This document shows, in pieces, positions 25,685 through 35,578 of a DNA stretch of 64,000 bases. The stretch is taken from positions 312,501 through 376,500 of the forward strand of contig NZ_JAOBPO010000002.1 of assembly GCF_025574485.1 (NCBI RefSeq), written 5' to 3'. Origin of the DNA: Kordiimonas aquimaris (lineage in GTDB: Bacteria; Pseudomonadota; Alphaproteobacteria; Sphingomonadales; Kordiimonadaceae). The first letter of the stretch is position 1, and every line of letters begins with the position of its first letter. The translations under genes and the position numbers were made by a program. The notes beneath the pieces are model-generated. The model was not told where the DNA came from. It saw only the letters and a program-made list of their open reading frames with translations, and made no database searches.

Positions 25685-27741
25685 GAGCGCTTACCACATC
25701 GCGTGGTATCGCCCGCGACAATGCCTTGCCGGTGCTGCTTGAGCGTAAAGTTTCGCATGGCCTGAATGCCCGCGAAGGTGATGTGGTTGTTGGCTGGGGC
25801 GAAAAAGAAAACACCGAAAAAGCGCGTGCGTACGCACAGAGAAAGCGCTTACCTTATTGGCGGCTTGAGGATGGCTTTATTGGCTATCTTAGCCATCCCG
25901 CACTTGATCCGCGCCGTTTGTCGCTGATTGTTGACACCAGCGGCATTTATTACGATGCGCACCAGTCAAGTGACCTTGAAAAACTGCTCAACCGCGATGA
26001 TTGGATAACGCCGGACTTAACGGCGCGCGCTGAGCGAGCCATTGAGCGTATGCGGCGGTGGCGTATCTCCAAATATAACCAATCCCCATTTGAACTGCCT
26101 GAAGACCTGGATGCCAAACTTTCAGCCTACAAAGGACCGAAGGTTCTGGTTGTTGATCAAACCTTTGGCGATAAGTCTATCGATTGCGGCATGGCGAATG
26201 CGGGCATGTTTCAAGATATGCTGCATGCGGCGCTTGAAGATAATCCAACTGCATTGATTATCTTGAAAATTCATCCTGATGTTTTGGTTGGCACCAAGCG
26301 CGGCCATTATGATCTGGAAGAATGCCAGCGCATTGCGGGTGATCGTATCCTGTTTGTTGCGGAAGACTGCAATCCATATGCTTTGATGGAAAGGGTTGAC
26401 CATGTGTATGTGGTTACCAGTCAGTTGGGCTTGGAAGGGCTTATTGCGGGCAAAAAAGTGAGCTGTTTCGGCGTGCCGTTTTACGCCGGTTGGGGCCTGA
26501 CCCATGACCGGCAATTGTGTGATAACCGTGCCGCCAATCGAGCATTGCCGGAGTTGTTTGCTGCTGCTTTTATTTTATATTCCCGGTACCTTAATCCGTT
26601 CACAGGCGAGCGTGCCGAGCTTGAAGATATACTGGATATTCTGGTTGCTGAACGCCAAATGCTGCGCCCGCGAGCAAAGCGTGCAATAGCAGTTGGATTT
26701 TCGCTGTGGAAGCGCGGCTTTATTCCTGAATTTTTTGGTGTAGCTGTTGCTGAAACAAAATTTATCAAACCTGCATTGTTAGACGGTTTTACCTTCGATG
26801 AGGGTGATATGCTGGTGCTGTGGGGGCGTGGCCGCGATGCGGACATTTCCGGCGTGCCAGACCATGTGCCTGTTTGGCGGATGGAGGACGGGTTTGTAAG
26901 GTCTGTTGGTTTGGGGTCGGACCTGCGCAGGCCATCCTCTTTGGTGATGGATCATACCGGCATTTACTATGATGGTTCCTGTGCCAGTGATCTGGAAATT
27001 TTTCTGGAAACCCACGCCTTTGATGCAGCGGATACTGCGCGCGGTAAGCGCGTGCGTGAAAGCTTGCTTGCGACCCGCGTATCCAAATACAATGTGGGCG
27101 CACAAGCCGCGCTGGATTTCAAATCTGCTGCGGACGGTAAGCCTGTGTTGCTGGTGCCGGGGCAGGTTGAAGGTGACGCGAGCCTCGAATACGGATCTCC
27201 GGCATTCAAAACCAATGCAGCGCTGTTACAGGCTGTGCGAGCTGATAACCCTGACGCCTATATCGTGTTTAAACCGCATCCGGATGTAGTGAGCGGCAAC
27301 AGGGACGGCCATGTGCCACCTGACGTGCTCACGGCTTGTGTTGACCGGGTTGTTGATGGTGCAGACATCATTGATTGCCTTGAGGCGTGCGATAGCGTTC
27401 ACACCATGACCAGCTTAACGGGATTTGAAGCACTGCTGCGCGGTGTTGCTGTAGTGACATACGGATTGCCTTTTTATGCAGGTTGGGGGTTGACCACGGA
27501 CAAGCAATCTTTCCCGCGGCGTTCAACTGCCTTAACACTGGACAGTCTTGTTTACGGCGTGCTGTGCGTGTATGCACGCTATGTGGCGTGGCCTGAAGGT
27601 AAAAACACCAGTGTTGAAGTGTTGATTGGTGCAATAAGCAAAGTGGGCAGGCCTTCTGGTATGGGGCCGCGCGGTCCGCTTGGGGCAATTGCCCGTTGGG
27701 GCCGTAAGGCCATGTATCTGGCTGAAGCCCTGAGGCGTTAA
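25681..27741 (+). CDS. kpsC: Capsule beta-Kdo transferase, two-domain
   Basis: 686 residues. KpsC extends a poly-Kdo linker on a lipid anchor, using CMP-Kdo, and has two catalytic modules that add alternating linkages. Two homologous halves are seen: YWRLEDGFIGYL and DTSGIYYD in the first (about residues 56-95), and VWRMEDGFVRSVG and DHTGIYYD in the second (about 398-430). Each half also has an FKPHPDV or ILKIHPDV strand and a VPFYAGWGLT or LPFYAGWGLT segment. It acts at the cytoplasmic face of the inner membrane. Overlap with kdsB and the downstream Stf0-like gene suggest one operon. Confidence 0.95.
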   Translation: MRALTTSRGIARDNALPVLLERKVSHGLNAREGDVVVGWGEKENTEKARAYAQRKRLPYWRLEDGFIGYLSHPALDPRRLSLIVDTSGIYYDAHQSSDLEKLLNRDDWITPDLTARAERAIERMRRWRISKYNQSPFELPEDLDAKLSAYKGPKVLVVDQTFGDKSIDCGMANAGMFQDMLHAALEDNPTALIILKIHPDVLVGTKRGHYDLEECQRIAGDRILFVAEDCNPYALMERVDHVYVVTSQLGLEGLIAGKKVSCFGVPFYAGWGLTHDRQLCDNRAANRALPELFAAAFILYSRYLNPFTGERAELEDILDILVAERQMLRPRAKRAIAVGFSLWKRGFIPEFFGVAVAETKFIKPALLDGFTFDEGDMLVLWGRGRDADISGVPDHVPVWRMEDGFVRSVGLGSDLRRPSSLVMDHTGIYYDGSCASDLEIFLETHAFDAADTARGKRVRESLLATRVSKYNVGAQAALDFKSAADGKPVLLVPGQVEGDASLEYGSPAFKTNAALLQAVRADNPDAYIVFKPHPDVVSGNRDGHVPPDVLTACVDRVVDGADIIDCLEACDSVHTMTSLTGFEALLRGVAVVTYGLPFYAGWGLTTDKQSFPRRSTALTLDSLVYGVLCVYARYVAWPEGKNTSVEVLIGAISKVGRPSGMGPRGPLGAIARWGRKAMYLAEALRR

Positions 27742-27779
27742 ATGATGGTTATTGAAGTAATTGGTGAGAAGCGGCCTCT

Positions 27780-28868
27780 ATGAAGCAATCAAGCGACGAT
27801 ATATATCAGCGCTTTTTTATGCATCTGCGGTACTGGACATGGGTGCATGTCTTATACCGTTACGATGAAACGCATTTGCTTATCATTGACGAACCAATGG
27901 CTGATTACCTGAACGGTGCACGCAAGGAAAAACTGCGCAGTCAAATCGCTTCACCTGATAATTATGCGGATGCAATCACACCTGAAATAAAGAAGGTGAT
28001 GGTGCTGTGCGAACAAGGTGAACTTGCCATCATTCGTGCTATTCAGTCAGCACATCCTGATTTGCACGTTACCTCTGGCACATATGGCTATATGCGCTCA
28101 GGGCGGGACCGCTATCCGCGCCTTGTAAAATATGACCCTAAGCCCGCTTTACCGGCTGCGCAGCCAATTGTGTTTTTGTCCACGCCGTATGCTGATGCGG
28201 AGTTTGTTACATCTGTGATGGCTGAGAACGGTATGGCCTATGCGCACGAGTTTTTGGCGCGGCCCTACGCATCGTGGCTTCAGCTTCACCGGCACTTTCA
28301 GGTTAGCCGCTTCTACAGTGGTGTTGAGAAGAAGTATGCCAAAGGCGGCAAGCTGTCATACCTGTTGCAAACAGATGTGTTGGAAAGTGTATTTGAAAAT
28401 ACCGCTTTCAGTCAAAAACAGTTCCTGCGCTATCTCAAGCGTATGAATGCCAAGGTGGTATTGATTGAACGCCGTGATACCTTGACGCAAGCAACCATGA
28501 TGCAATTGCTGGATAAAACAAGCGAACGTTCCGTATGGACAAAAAAACCATCCAAGAAGCTGCATACGCCGATAAAAGCTGGGGCCTGTCTGGAAAGCTT
28601 TGAGCAGATAAGCGAGATTAATCAGGGCGCGGCACTACTGAACGATGTTCGTGGCTGCGGTGTTGATACGGTTGATGTGTATCTGGAAGATTTTATCCAT
28701 AACCAGCAAGCAGACATAGCGCGCATTGCCCAATGCACAGGTATTGAGTTGCCGAGCGATTTCAAAACTATTGAATACAAGGACGGCTACGGGGAAGCAG
28801 CAGGCTTGCACGTGGGCGCAGATAAAGTGCGGCGTGAACTTTTAGACAGGCTTGGCCTGCACGTATAG
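27780..28868 (+). CDS. Putative Stf0-like sulfotransferase (capsule-associated), copy A
   Basis: 362 residues. The C-terminal two thirds show the layout of Stf0-type sulfotransferases: a first strand-loop with IVFLSTPYADAEFV, then MAYAHEFLARPY (compare G-x-P-x-E-[YF]-[FL]), and VVLIERRDTLTQATMMQLL (compare RRD-x-x-x-QAVS). The usual Ser-Gly-Ser of the PAPS-binding loop is not kept, so activity is unproven. The first ~120 residues form a separate unknown domain with VMVLCEQGELAIIRAIQ and HPDLHVTSGTYGYM. A paralogue with the same plan lies at 54490-55611, and both contain LGLHV at or near the C-terminus. Placement after kpsC and near cysD-cysNC supports sulfation of the capsule. Confidence 0.5.
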   Translation: MKQSSDDIYQRFFMHLRYWTWVHVLYRYDETHLLIIDEPMADYLNGARKEKLRSQIASPDNYADAITPEIKKVMVLCEQGELAIIRAIQSAHPDLHVTSGTYGYMRSGRDRYPRLVKYDPKPALPAAQPIVFLSTPYADAEFVTSVMAENGMAYAHEFLARPYASWLQLHRHFQVSRFYSGVEKKYAKGGKLSYLLQTDVLESVFENTAFSQKQFLRYLKRMNAKVVLIERRDTLTQATMMQLLDKTSERSVWTKKPSKKLHTPIKAGACLESFEQISEINQGAALLNDVRGCGVDTVDVYLEDFIHNQQADIARIAQCTGIELPSDFKTIEYKDGYGEAAGLHVGADKVRRELLDRLGLHV

Positions 28869-28872
28869 CTGT

Positions 28873-29289
28873 TTAGCTATGGCTTTCTGGGTCAGGGTTA
28901 ATATCTGAAATGTCAGCAATAAGCTTTGATGTGGAAATGCCAACTGTGCGCGGCAGGTAAACCACCTCACACAAAGATTTAAACTCGTCAAAACGACCTT
29001 CCCAATCATCACCCATCACAAGAACATCAGCGCCGTATTTCTGTATATACTCGCCTTTTGCTTCCAGTGACTTCTCAACAAAAACCTCATCGACGCATTC
29101 AAGCGCAGATATAATCGCCATGCGATCTTCTGTGGTGTAAACCGGCGCACGGCCTTTTTTGCTCAGGTTTAAGTCACTGCAGGAAACACCAACAACTAAC
29201 CGGTCACCAAGCGCAGCAGAGCGCTGTAAGATGCGAACATGGCCGATATGAAGCAGATCATAGGTGCCAAAGGTAATCACGGTTTTCAT
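28873..29289 (-). CDS. Glycerol-3-phosphate cytidylyltransferase-like (TagD family)
   Basis: 138 residues. It should join CTP to an alcohol phosphate, most likely glycerol 3-phosphate giving CDP-glycerol. Motifs are TFGTYDLLHIGHVRIL (HxGH nucleotidyl transferase signature), VDEVFVEKS, VMGDDWEGRFD and PRTVGISTSKLI (compare RTEGISTT). The match to TagD along the whole length is good. It converges with the upstream Stf0-like gene (four-base gap) and diverges from the licD-like gene. Together with that gene it suggests addition of glycerol phosphate or a similar group to the capsule. Substrate is inferred, not shown. Confidence 0.8.
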   Translation of the reverse strand: MKTVITFGTYDLLHIGHVRILQRSAALGDRLVVGVSCSDLNLSKKGRAPVYTTEDRMAIISALECVDEVFVEKSLEAKGEYIQKYGADVLVMGDDWEGRFDEFKSLCEVVYLPRTVGISTSKLIADISDINPDPESHS

Positions 29290-29430
29290 GGTGGTTATAC
29301 TCTGATTAAGAAATTACACGGGTTAAGAATTTACACGGCGCGAACGGCGTGCAATATATCCGCCGGGTTTAATTTGTAAAGAAACACCTGTTGTTTATTG
29401 CCCGATCGTATTTGTTTAAATATTCAAGAT

Positions 29431-31491
29431 ATGGCGAGCCGTGCGCTCGAGTGTTCAAAAGCTAGTATGTCTGATAATTCAATTTCGTCGTTGTGCAGCT
29501 CTTTTAAAGAGCAAAGTCAAACTTTTGTTGCGTCCGCACGCCGGCCAATGCTGCAGCAGGCTTTCCCTGGCTATATTGTGTCGCCGGGAGACTGTTTTTA
29601 CCCCGTTCGGATTGATGTCAGGTCTCCTTTCTCAACGTTTCATGTGCGTGCAGGCAAAAACAAACCGCTTTGGCTTTGTTTCTCACGTATTGTGTTTGCA
29701 GGGTACATTGAAGGTGAAAAGGGTATTACGGATGTATCCGAGCATGCGGTTTGCAGCGTCAGCTCTATGTACAGCAAGAAGCACACGGCGGAAAACCCGA
29801 TAAAAGGCGCCTTCTATTTTAACAATACACATACACAAAAGGAGACTGATCCTTGGTGGAGGGCCGAGTTTCCTGACAATGTGCGCGTAAGTGCCGTTTA
29901 TCTCTACCGCCGCGTTGGCTGGGAAATAATGAATGATGCGCATGTGCGCGTGACCGGTGCGGGCAAGGACGGGAAAGAGCAGGCGCTTTATTACCCTGAG
30001 GTAGACGAAAACAACAAACATCGTGATTTGGTCAAGACCCGTATGGGTGCCGCTGCAGATGCGCTTGCGGAAATGCGGGGCCGTGTTGCTGATGCTGATA
30101 TGCAGGAATTTGACACCTGTGTCCGTGAAAGCCTTGAGAGCATTGGCGGCACCATTGAGACGATGCGCGCGCATGATAGCGCAACAGCAATGTCACGAGT
30201 TGCCCGCAAATATGCCCGCAAGGTTCTACCGAACATCGAGACGCCCGCTCTGCCATCAGTCGGCGATGACATGCGCCGCGACGTGGCAGAAAAACTGATA
30301 CGCGCAACAGACCTTGCGCTGGGCGGTGCCAAAGACTTTGGCCTGACACCTGAAGACGGCCTTGAGATTGATATGCGCGGCGTGGAGGCAAAATTTATTC
30401 GTGTGCGGGCATACGGCGAATTGCCACCGGGCTTGTCGGGAGGCAGAATTTCTGCGCCTGACGGAACGCTGATTAAAGAACTGAAAAAGCCCGCACTGAA
30501 CTTCAAATACAAACCGTCTGTGTTCACCGAGCCTGAAATATACAGCATGGGTCTCGTGACACAGGTCCGGTCGCGTGTCGTGACGCTGCCGGAGAGGCAA
30601 TCGGTTGGCAAGTTTCTGGTCTGGAGCGTGAACCGCCAGCACGCGGGCAACGCATGTTTCCTTGAAATATGTGTGCGGAGCACCGAAGACGAGCCGTGGC
30701 GTATGGTTTATGACCGCGGTGCAGCATACAAAAACGCATACAGCGTTCTGCGATTGGTTGATTTGTTTGTTGCAGACAAATGGCCCGTTGCATATCCGCG
30801 TCTGATCGGGAAACTATACACACAATACCGTCGCCGCCGCATGGGTGTGCCAATGGCCAGAATGGTGCGCGACCGTGAAGACTTCAATCAGGCAACGTTT
30901 GATGGCTCCAACGAAATTGCAGGCAAGATCCGTCATGCCGCACCGCTGAAACTTGGCAAGCACGGTTTGCGTGTACCGATCATTGAGCGTGACCAGAAAA
31001 TGGTCATGGCATTTCTTGAGCACTGCATGGAGAAGATCACAGAGGCTGGCTACAAGCCCATGCTGATGTACGGCACGCTTCTTGGTGCGATCCGCGAAAA
31101 AGATTTTATCCCACACGATGATGACATGGACGTGGCCGTGATCATTGAGGGTGCTGGACCGAAGGACTTGAACGCGGAGCGCGACAAGTGTATCGCAACG
31201 CTTAATGAAATCGGCCTGAAGTGTAATTTGGGTACACCGCATGCGCCGCTTATCCATGTGCATAAAGGCGCGCTCACGCTTGATATATTTATGCTGGGCC
31301 ACAAGGGTGACACAGTATATTGGCCGCACACAAAGCTGGCTGTAGTGCCTGAACGCGCAGATATTTTCTTGCCTGCGAAAAAGCTGGAATTCAAAGGCAG
31401 TGTTTTTGACGCACCTGCTGATCCGGAGGCTGTATCCGAAGCGCGCTATGGCCCAGACTGGAAAACACCAATCCAAAGCTTTGAGTGGTAA
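29431..31491 (+). CDS. LicD-family phosphotransferase with beta-sandwich N-terminal half
   Basis: About 686 residues. The start is uncertain: TTG 29398, ATG 29431 and ATG 29467 all lack a clear ribosome-binding site. The last ~170 residues carry the LicD signature PMLMYGTLLGAIRE followed by DFIPHDDDMDVAVII, with the metal-binding Asp cluster. LicD and fukutin-type enzymes transfer phosphocholine or a polyol phosphate from a CDP donor. The N-terminal half is beta-rich and resembles discoidin-like carbohydrate-binding folds (WWRAEFPDNVRVSAVYLYRR; a second similar part near VEAKFIRVRAYGELP), with a helical stretch between. The TagD-like gene faces it across a 140-bp spacer and may supply the donor. 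Confidence 0.75.
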   Translation: MASRALECSKASMSDNSISSLCSSFKEQSQTFVASARRPMLQQAFPGYIVSPGDCFYPVRIDVRSPFSTFHVRAGKNKPLWLCFSRIVFAGYIEGEKGITDVSEHAVCSVSSMYSKKHTAENPIKGAFYFNNTHTQKETDPWWRAEFPDNVRVSAVYLYRRVGWEIMNDAHVRVTGAGKDGKEQALYYPEVDENNKHRDLVKTRMGAAADALAEMRGRVADADMQEFDTCVRESLESIGGTIETMRAHDSATAMSRVARKYARKVLPNIETPALPSVGDDMRRDVAEKLIRATDLALGGAKDFGLTPEDGLEIDMRGVEAKFIRVRAYGELPPGLSGGRISAPDGTLIKELKKPALNFKYKPSVFTEPEIYSMGLVTQVRSRVVTLPERQSVGKFLVWSVNRQHAGNACFLEICVRSTEDEPWRMVYDRGAAYKNAYSVLRLVDLFVADKWPVAYPRLIGKLYTQYRRRRMGVPMARMVRDREDFNQATFDGSNEIAGKIRHAAPLKLGKHGLRVPIIERDQKMVMAFLEHCMEKITEAGYKPMLMYGTLLGAIREKDFIPHDDDMDVAVIIEGAGPKDLNAERDKCIATLNEIGLKCNLGTPHAPLIHVHKGALTLDIFMLGHKGDTVYWPHTKLAVVPERADIFLPAKKLEFKGSVFDAPADPEAVSEARYGPDWKTPIQSFEW

Positions 31492-31601
31492 AAAGAGCAT
31501 GAAGCAAATCGAGTAGTGTTGTACTTTAATTTGACAGCTAAAGTTGAATTAGAAGTGTTGCAATTTTGATGTTGTTTATCGGATGTTGGTCTTGCATTGA
31601 A

Positions 31602-32366
31602 CTATGTTTCAAAAAAAGAAGTGTAATGCTCTATCAGGGTGTTACATCGCGTTGGTAGTTCTTTAAGTATGTAATTCCAATCTTGCCTAATCTCATCATC
31701 GATCTTGACCAACGCAGCTTCATTCCAGTTTAATCGAACGTCATCGTCAATTGGTAAATTGTCTGTATCAGAGTCAATTTCTAGAAACCATAGAAGCGGT
31801 TGCTCATTTGCGGACTTGAATTGCCTGAAAAGTGAAACCAGATTCCGGATTCTAAAAATGGCGCGGCGTGTATTGTCTGTCTTTGAAAGGTCTTCAATCA
31901 TTGTTTGGAGAGCGGCATCGTTAACGCTATTTGGTTTCCATCAACCATGTTTGCCCGCGAACTGTGTTTCATAGGTTTTAAACCTAATGTTGTGAGGGTA
32001 GACTTTTTGCCGACTTTCTTGAGCTGCTTTGTGGACGCACCCGTAAAACACATATTCAAGTTCTCCAGCAGAGTCTTCACTCATGAAGGTTGGTGCTGTG
32101 CCTTCTTCTATGGCTTTTTTGATTTTATCTTCGACTAGACCCCATTGTTTACTGAGGGATGCGGAAAAAGCTATATCTGGCCCTTGTATTTCAATATCGC
32201 TAACCTCAACCTCTTGAGGCCATGATTGTAGAACGTAGTCAAAAACTTTTTGTCCTAGTTCGCGCGTTACTGTGAATTCGTATTCGTTGAGATCCACATA
32301 TTCTGACATTGGAGTGGTATCAGCTTCTTCCTTCGACTGCAGCTCTTCCTCTGAATAATTTGCCAT
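31602..32366 (-). pseudogene. Unknown gene interrupted by one in-frame TGA
   Basis: An N-terminal part of 141 codons (32366 to 31944) ends in a TGA at 31943-31941. The same frame stays open after it for 113 more codons, to a stop ending at 31602. The residues after the TGA (WKPNSVNDAALQT, then MIEDLSKTDNTRRAI) read like normal protein, and the ATG at 31901 has no ribosome-binding site. The simplest reading is a single ~254-residue gene broken by a nonsense change. Read-through or a sequencing error are alternatives. The product is acidic, has no signal peptide, and is not recognised. The sequence is AT-rich compared with the capsule genes around it. Confidence 0.6.
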
Positions 32367-32715
32367 TGCAGCAACCTTTGCTTTTTCTAGTTAGAAAGGT
32401 AAAGAGAGAGGATATCCCAGTCAAATTGGAAAATAAGCGCTAGTGGTTAATGTGATGCTCAACTCCGACATAATGATAACATCAAAAGTGCGTACATGTG
32501 TATGCTGTAATCCTTGAATCGAATATTTCTTCGTTTATAGATTCAATTTTATGATTTAAATTATTAACTGGAAAAATATTTCAACAAAGCATCACTATTG
32601 CTTGAAATAAGAAAAATTATTTCAATTATCATCTTCTATTGTGCTAATCGCACGCCATGTTAGGTTTCAGGCGTGATAAACATGCTGTTTGCCCCAATGA
32701 AGTTGGTATCGGTTA
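32367..32715. other. AT-rich intergenic region upstream of cysD
   Basis: No gene is seen in these 349 bases. The stretch is AT-rich and holds repeated TATTTCAA elements, listed separately. It must contain the promoter of cysD-cysNC and that of the minus-strand gene. Confidence 0.6.
32571..32625. promoter_or_regulatory. Repeated TATTTCAA elements upstream of cysD
   Basis: GAAAAATATTTCAA (32571-32584) and GAAAAATTATTTCAA (32611-32625) form a direct repeat spaced by about 40 bases, near four helical turns. Between them TTGAAATA (32602-32609) is the inverted form, and the arms 32577-32591 and 32599-32609 could fold as a hairpin with a bulge. The set lies 90-145 bases before the cysD start, a fair place for an activator or repressor of sulfate activation. 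The regulator is unknown. Confidence 0.4.
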
Positions 32716-33621
32716 ATGACAAAAACACTCACTCACTTAAAACGGCTTGAGGCCGAAAGTATCCAGATCATGCGCGAAGTCGCATCAGAGGCTGAAAAGC
32801 CGGTGATGCTATATTCGGTCGGTAAAGACAGCGCCGTGATGCTGCATTTGGCGATGAAAGCGTTCTACCCAAGCCCGCCACCATTTCCGATTATGCATGT
32901 GGATACCACATGGAAGTTCCGTGAGATGATCGCCTTTCGGGACAGACAAGCAAAAGACCTTGGGCTTGAGCTGATCGTTCACAAAAACGAGGAAGGTATC
33001 AAGCAAGGTGTTGGTCCGTTCACACATGGCTCGGCGTACCACACAGACGTGATGAAAACGCAGGCGCTGAAGCAGGCGCTGGACAAGCATGGTTTTGATG
33101 CCGCGTTTGGCGGTGCACGCCGCGACGAGGAAAAATCCCGCGCGAAGGAACGTATCTTCTCGTTCCGGTCAGCGCAGCATCGCTGGGATCCGAAGAGCCA
33201 GCGCCCTGAACTATGGAACCTGTATAACACGCGCAAAGCCGCTGGCGAGAGCATCCGCGTGTTCCCGATCTCGAACTGGACCGAACTTGATGTGTGGCAA
33301 TATATCCACTTGGAAGATATTCCCATCCCATCGCTTTATCTGTCGAAAAAACGCCCAGTTGTGGAGCGCGACGGCCAGCTGTTTATGGTGGACGACGAGC
33401 GTATGCCGCTGGAGCCCGGCGAAGAGCCAGAAATGAAAATGGTGCGCTTCCGCACGCTTGGTTGCTACCCGCTAACGGGTGCGGTGGAAAGCGAGGCAAC
33501 CAGCCTTACGGACGTTATTCAGGAAATGCTGCTGACCACCACATCAGAGCGCCAAGGCCGCGTCATTGACCATGACAGCGCCGCCTCCATGGAAAAGAAA
33601 AAGCAAGAGGGGTATTTCTAA
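32716..33621 (+). CDS. cysD: Sulfate adenylyltransferase subunit 2
   Basis: 301 residues. With CysN it makes adenosine 5'-phosphosulfate from ATP and sulfate. The PP-loop motif [14 protein letters not shown] is intact near residue 35, with [20 protein letters not shown] and [12 protein letters not shown] further on, and [16 protein letters not shown] near the end. The length is typical. Codon use looks more GC-rich than most neighbours, as in well-expressed genes. The stop shares a base with the cysNC start. No reductive sulfur genes (cysH, cysI) are near, which points to use of the product for sulfation. Confidence 0.97.
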   Translation: MTKTLTHLKRLEAESIQIMREVASEAEKPVMLYSVGKDSAVMLHLAMKAFYPSPPPFPIMHVDTTWKFREMIAFRDRQAKDLGLELIVHKNEEGIKQGVGPFTHGSAYHTDVMKTQALKQALDKHGFDAAFGGARRDEEKSRAKERIFSFRSAQHRWDPKSQRPELWNLYNTRKAAGESIRVFPISNWTELDVWQYIHLEDIPIPSLYLSKKRPVVERDGQLFMVDDERMPLEPGEEPEMKMVRFRTLGCYPLTGAVESEATSLTDVIQEMLLTTTSERQGRVIDHDSAASMEKKKQEGYF

Positions 33622-35525
33622 TGGCACATCAGTCAGACCTTATTGCAGAAAACATCGAAGGCTACCTGAAGGCACAGGAAGAAAAATCCATGCTGCGCTT
33701 CATCACGTGCGGCAGTGTTGATGACGGCAAGTCCACGCTTATTGGCCGCCTGCTGTATGACAGCAAAATGATCTTTGAAGATCAGCTCGGCGCGCTTGAG
33801 GCAGACAGCAAAAAAATGGGTACGCAGGGTCAGGAAATTGACTTCGCGCTGCTCGTAGACGGATTGGCCGCAGAGCGTGAGCAGGGCATCACCATTGACG
33901 TGGCGTACCGCTATTTCTCGACCGATAAGCGCAAGTTCATTGTTGCTGACACGCCGGGCCACGAGCAATACACACGCAACATGGCAACGGGCGCGTCCAC
34001 AGCTGACCTCGCCATTTTGTTGATTGATGCACGCAAGGGTGTGCTGACCCAAACGCGCCGCCACAGCTTTATCGCAAGTTTGCTGGGCATTAAGCATGTG
34101 GTGCTTGCCGTGAACAAGATGGACCTTGTTGGTTATGATGAGGCTGTACTGAACAGCATTGAAGCTGAGTACCGCGAATTCGCGAAGGATTTCGGTTTTA
34201 CCGACATCACCAGTATTCCGTTGTCTGCGCTGAAGGGTGACAATATCCTCACAAATAGTGACAGCACGCCGTGGTATACGGGTCCGTCGCTGATGCAACA
34301 CTTGGAAAGTGTGCAGGTTGAAGATGCGGCGCAAAGCGGTAATTTCCGCATGAGCGTGCAGTGGGTGAACCGCCCGAACCTCGATTTTCGTGGTTTTTCC
34401 GGCACCATCGCCAGCGGCACGGTGCGCCCGGGTGACGCCATAAAGGTGCTGCCAAGCGCGCGTGAAAGCACAGTGAAATCTATCGTCACTTATGACGGCG
34501 AACTGGACATGGCGGTGGCCGGTGAGGCCGTAACAATCACGCTGAACGACGAGGTGGACATCTCGCGCGGTGATATCATTGCCGGCAAAGACCACCCACC
34601 AGAGGTGGCTGACCAGTTTGAAGCCAACATCATCTGGATGGCAGAAGACGCATTGCTGCCGGGCAGGCCTTACCTGATCAAAACAGGTAACCAGACCGTA
34701 CCCGGGCAAATCACCGACCTGAAACACAAAGTGAACGTAAACACACTGGAACGCACAGCGGCCAAGTCATTGGCACTGAACGAGATCGGCGTGTGTAACA
34801 TCAGCCTCGATAAACGCATCGCGTTTGAGGCTTACGGTGATGTGCCCGAGCTCGGTAGCTTCATCATCGTTGACCGGCTGACCAACAGCACGGTTGGTGT
34901 GGGCATGATCTCGTTTGCGCTACGCCGTGCATCGAACATTCACTGGCAAGCACTGGATGTGGACAAAACCGTTCGTGCCGAGATGAAAAACCAGCGCCCT
35001 GCGGTGCTGTGGTTCACGGGGCTTTCGGGGTCCGGTAAATCCACCATCGCGAACGTGGTGGAGCAGCGCCTGTTTGCACGCGGCCGCCACACTTACATTC
35101 TTGACGGTGACAATGTGCGCCACGGCCTGAACCAGGACCTTGGCTTCACGGACGCTGACCGCGTGGAAAACATCCGCCGTGTGGGTGAAGTTGCCAAGCT
35201 AATGGTAGACGCAGGCCTTGTGGTGATGACCAGCTTCATCTCCCCCTTCCGGGCAGAGCGCCGCATGGTGCATGACCTGATGGACGACGGCGAGTTCATT
35301 GAAGTGTATGTGGACACGCCCATCGAGGTGTGTGCCGCGCGCGACCCCAAGGGCTTGTACAAGAAAGCCAAAGCCGGAGAGATTAAAAACTTCACAGGCT
35401 ATGACAGCCCGTACGAAGAGCCAGAGCGCGCCGACATTCACGTGAACACGGACAAACAAAACGTGGAAGAATGCGCGGACAAGATCATCGCGTATCTTGA
35501 AGAACACGGGTACCTGAACGCATAA
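33621..35525 (+). CDS. cysNC: Sulfate adenylyltransferase subunit 1 / APS kinase fusion
   Basis: 634 residues. The first ~450 residues are the GTPase subunit of ATP sulfurylase: [17 protein letters not shown] (P-loop), [17 protein letters not shown] and NKMDLVGYD. The last ~175 are adenylylsulfate kinase, with P-loop [11 protein letters not shown] near residue 470, [16 protein letters not shown], and FISPFRAER. The fusion turns sulfate into PAPS, the donor of sulfotransferases. It lies between capsule genes and two Stf0-like genes are in the same window. A perfect palindromic terminator follows. Confidence 0.97.
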   Translation: MAHQSDLIAENIEGYLKAQEEKSMLRFITCGSVDDGKSTLIGRLLYDSKMIFEDQLGALEADSKKMGTQGQEIDFALLVDGLAAEREQGITIDVAYRYFSTDKRKFIVADTPGHEQYTRNMATGASTADLAILLIDARKGVLTQTRRHSFIASLLGIKHVVLAVNKMDLVGYDEAVLNSIEAEYREFAKDFGFTDITSIPLSALKGDNILTNSDSTPWYTGPSLMQHLESVQVEDAAQSGNFRMSVQWVNRPNLDFRGFSGTIASGTVRPGDAIKVLPSARESTVKSIVTYDGELDMAVAGEAVTITLNDEVDISRGDIIAGKDHPPEVADQFEANIIWMAEDALLPGRPYLIKTGNQTVPGQITDLKHKVNVNTLERTAAKSLALNEIGVCNISLDKRIAFEAYGDVPELGSFIIVDRLTNSTVGVGMISFALRRASNIHWQALDVDKTVRAEMKNQRPAVLWFTGLSGSGKSTIANVVEQRLFARGRHTYILDGDNVRHGLNQDLGFTDADRVENIRRVGEVAKLMVDAGLVVMTSFISPFRAERRMVHDLMDDGEFIEVYVDTPIEVCAARDPKGLYKKAKAGEIKNFTGYDSPYEEPERADIHVNTDKQNVEECADKIIAYLEEHGYLNA

Positions 35526-35528
35526 CAT

Positions 35529-35560
35529 AAAGGCTCGATACATATATGTATCGAGCCTTT
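35529..35560. terminator. Perfect palindromic terminator after cysNC
   Basis: A 32-base perfect inverted repeat beginning AAAGGCTCGATACAT and ending with its complement, starting four bases after the cysNC stop. The A-run and T-run at the ends let it serve both strands; it also lies at the end of the converging methyltransferase gene. Confidence 0.8.
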
Positions 35561-35578
35561 ATGTTTAGGTGATATTGT

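Noticed and set aside
28865-28880. Small hairpin ATAGCT-GTTT-AGCTAT between converging genes
   Set aside because: The six-base stem is AT-rich and lacks a T-run, so it is too weak to call a terminator.
31898-32080. A 60-codon minus-strand frame overlapping the interrupted gene
   Set aside because: It is in another frame of the interrupted gene, and the flanking frame on both sides of the TGA gives a better protein.
33633-34727. A 364-codon open frame on the minus strand
   Set aside because: It is antisense to cysNC, is rich in Cys and His, has no family pattern and no ribosome-binding site, while the + strand product is unmistakable.
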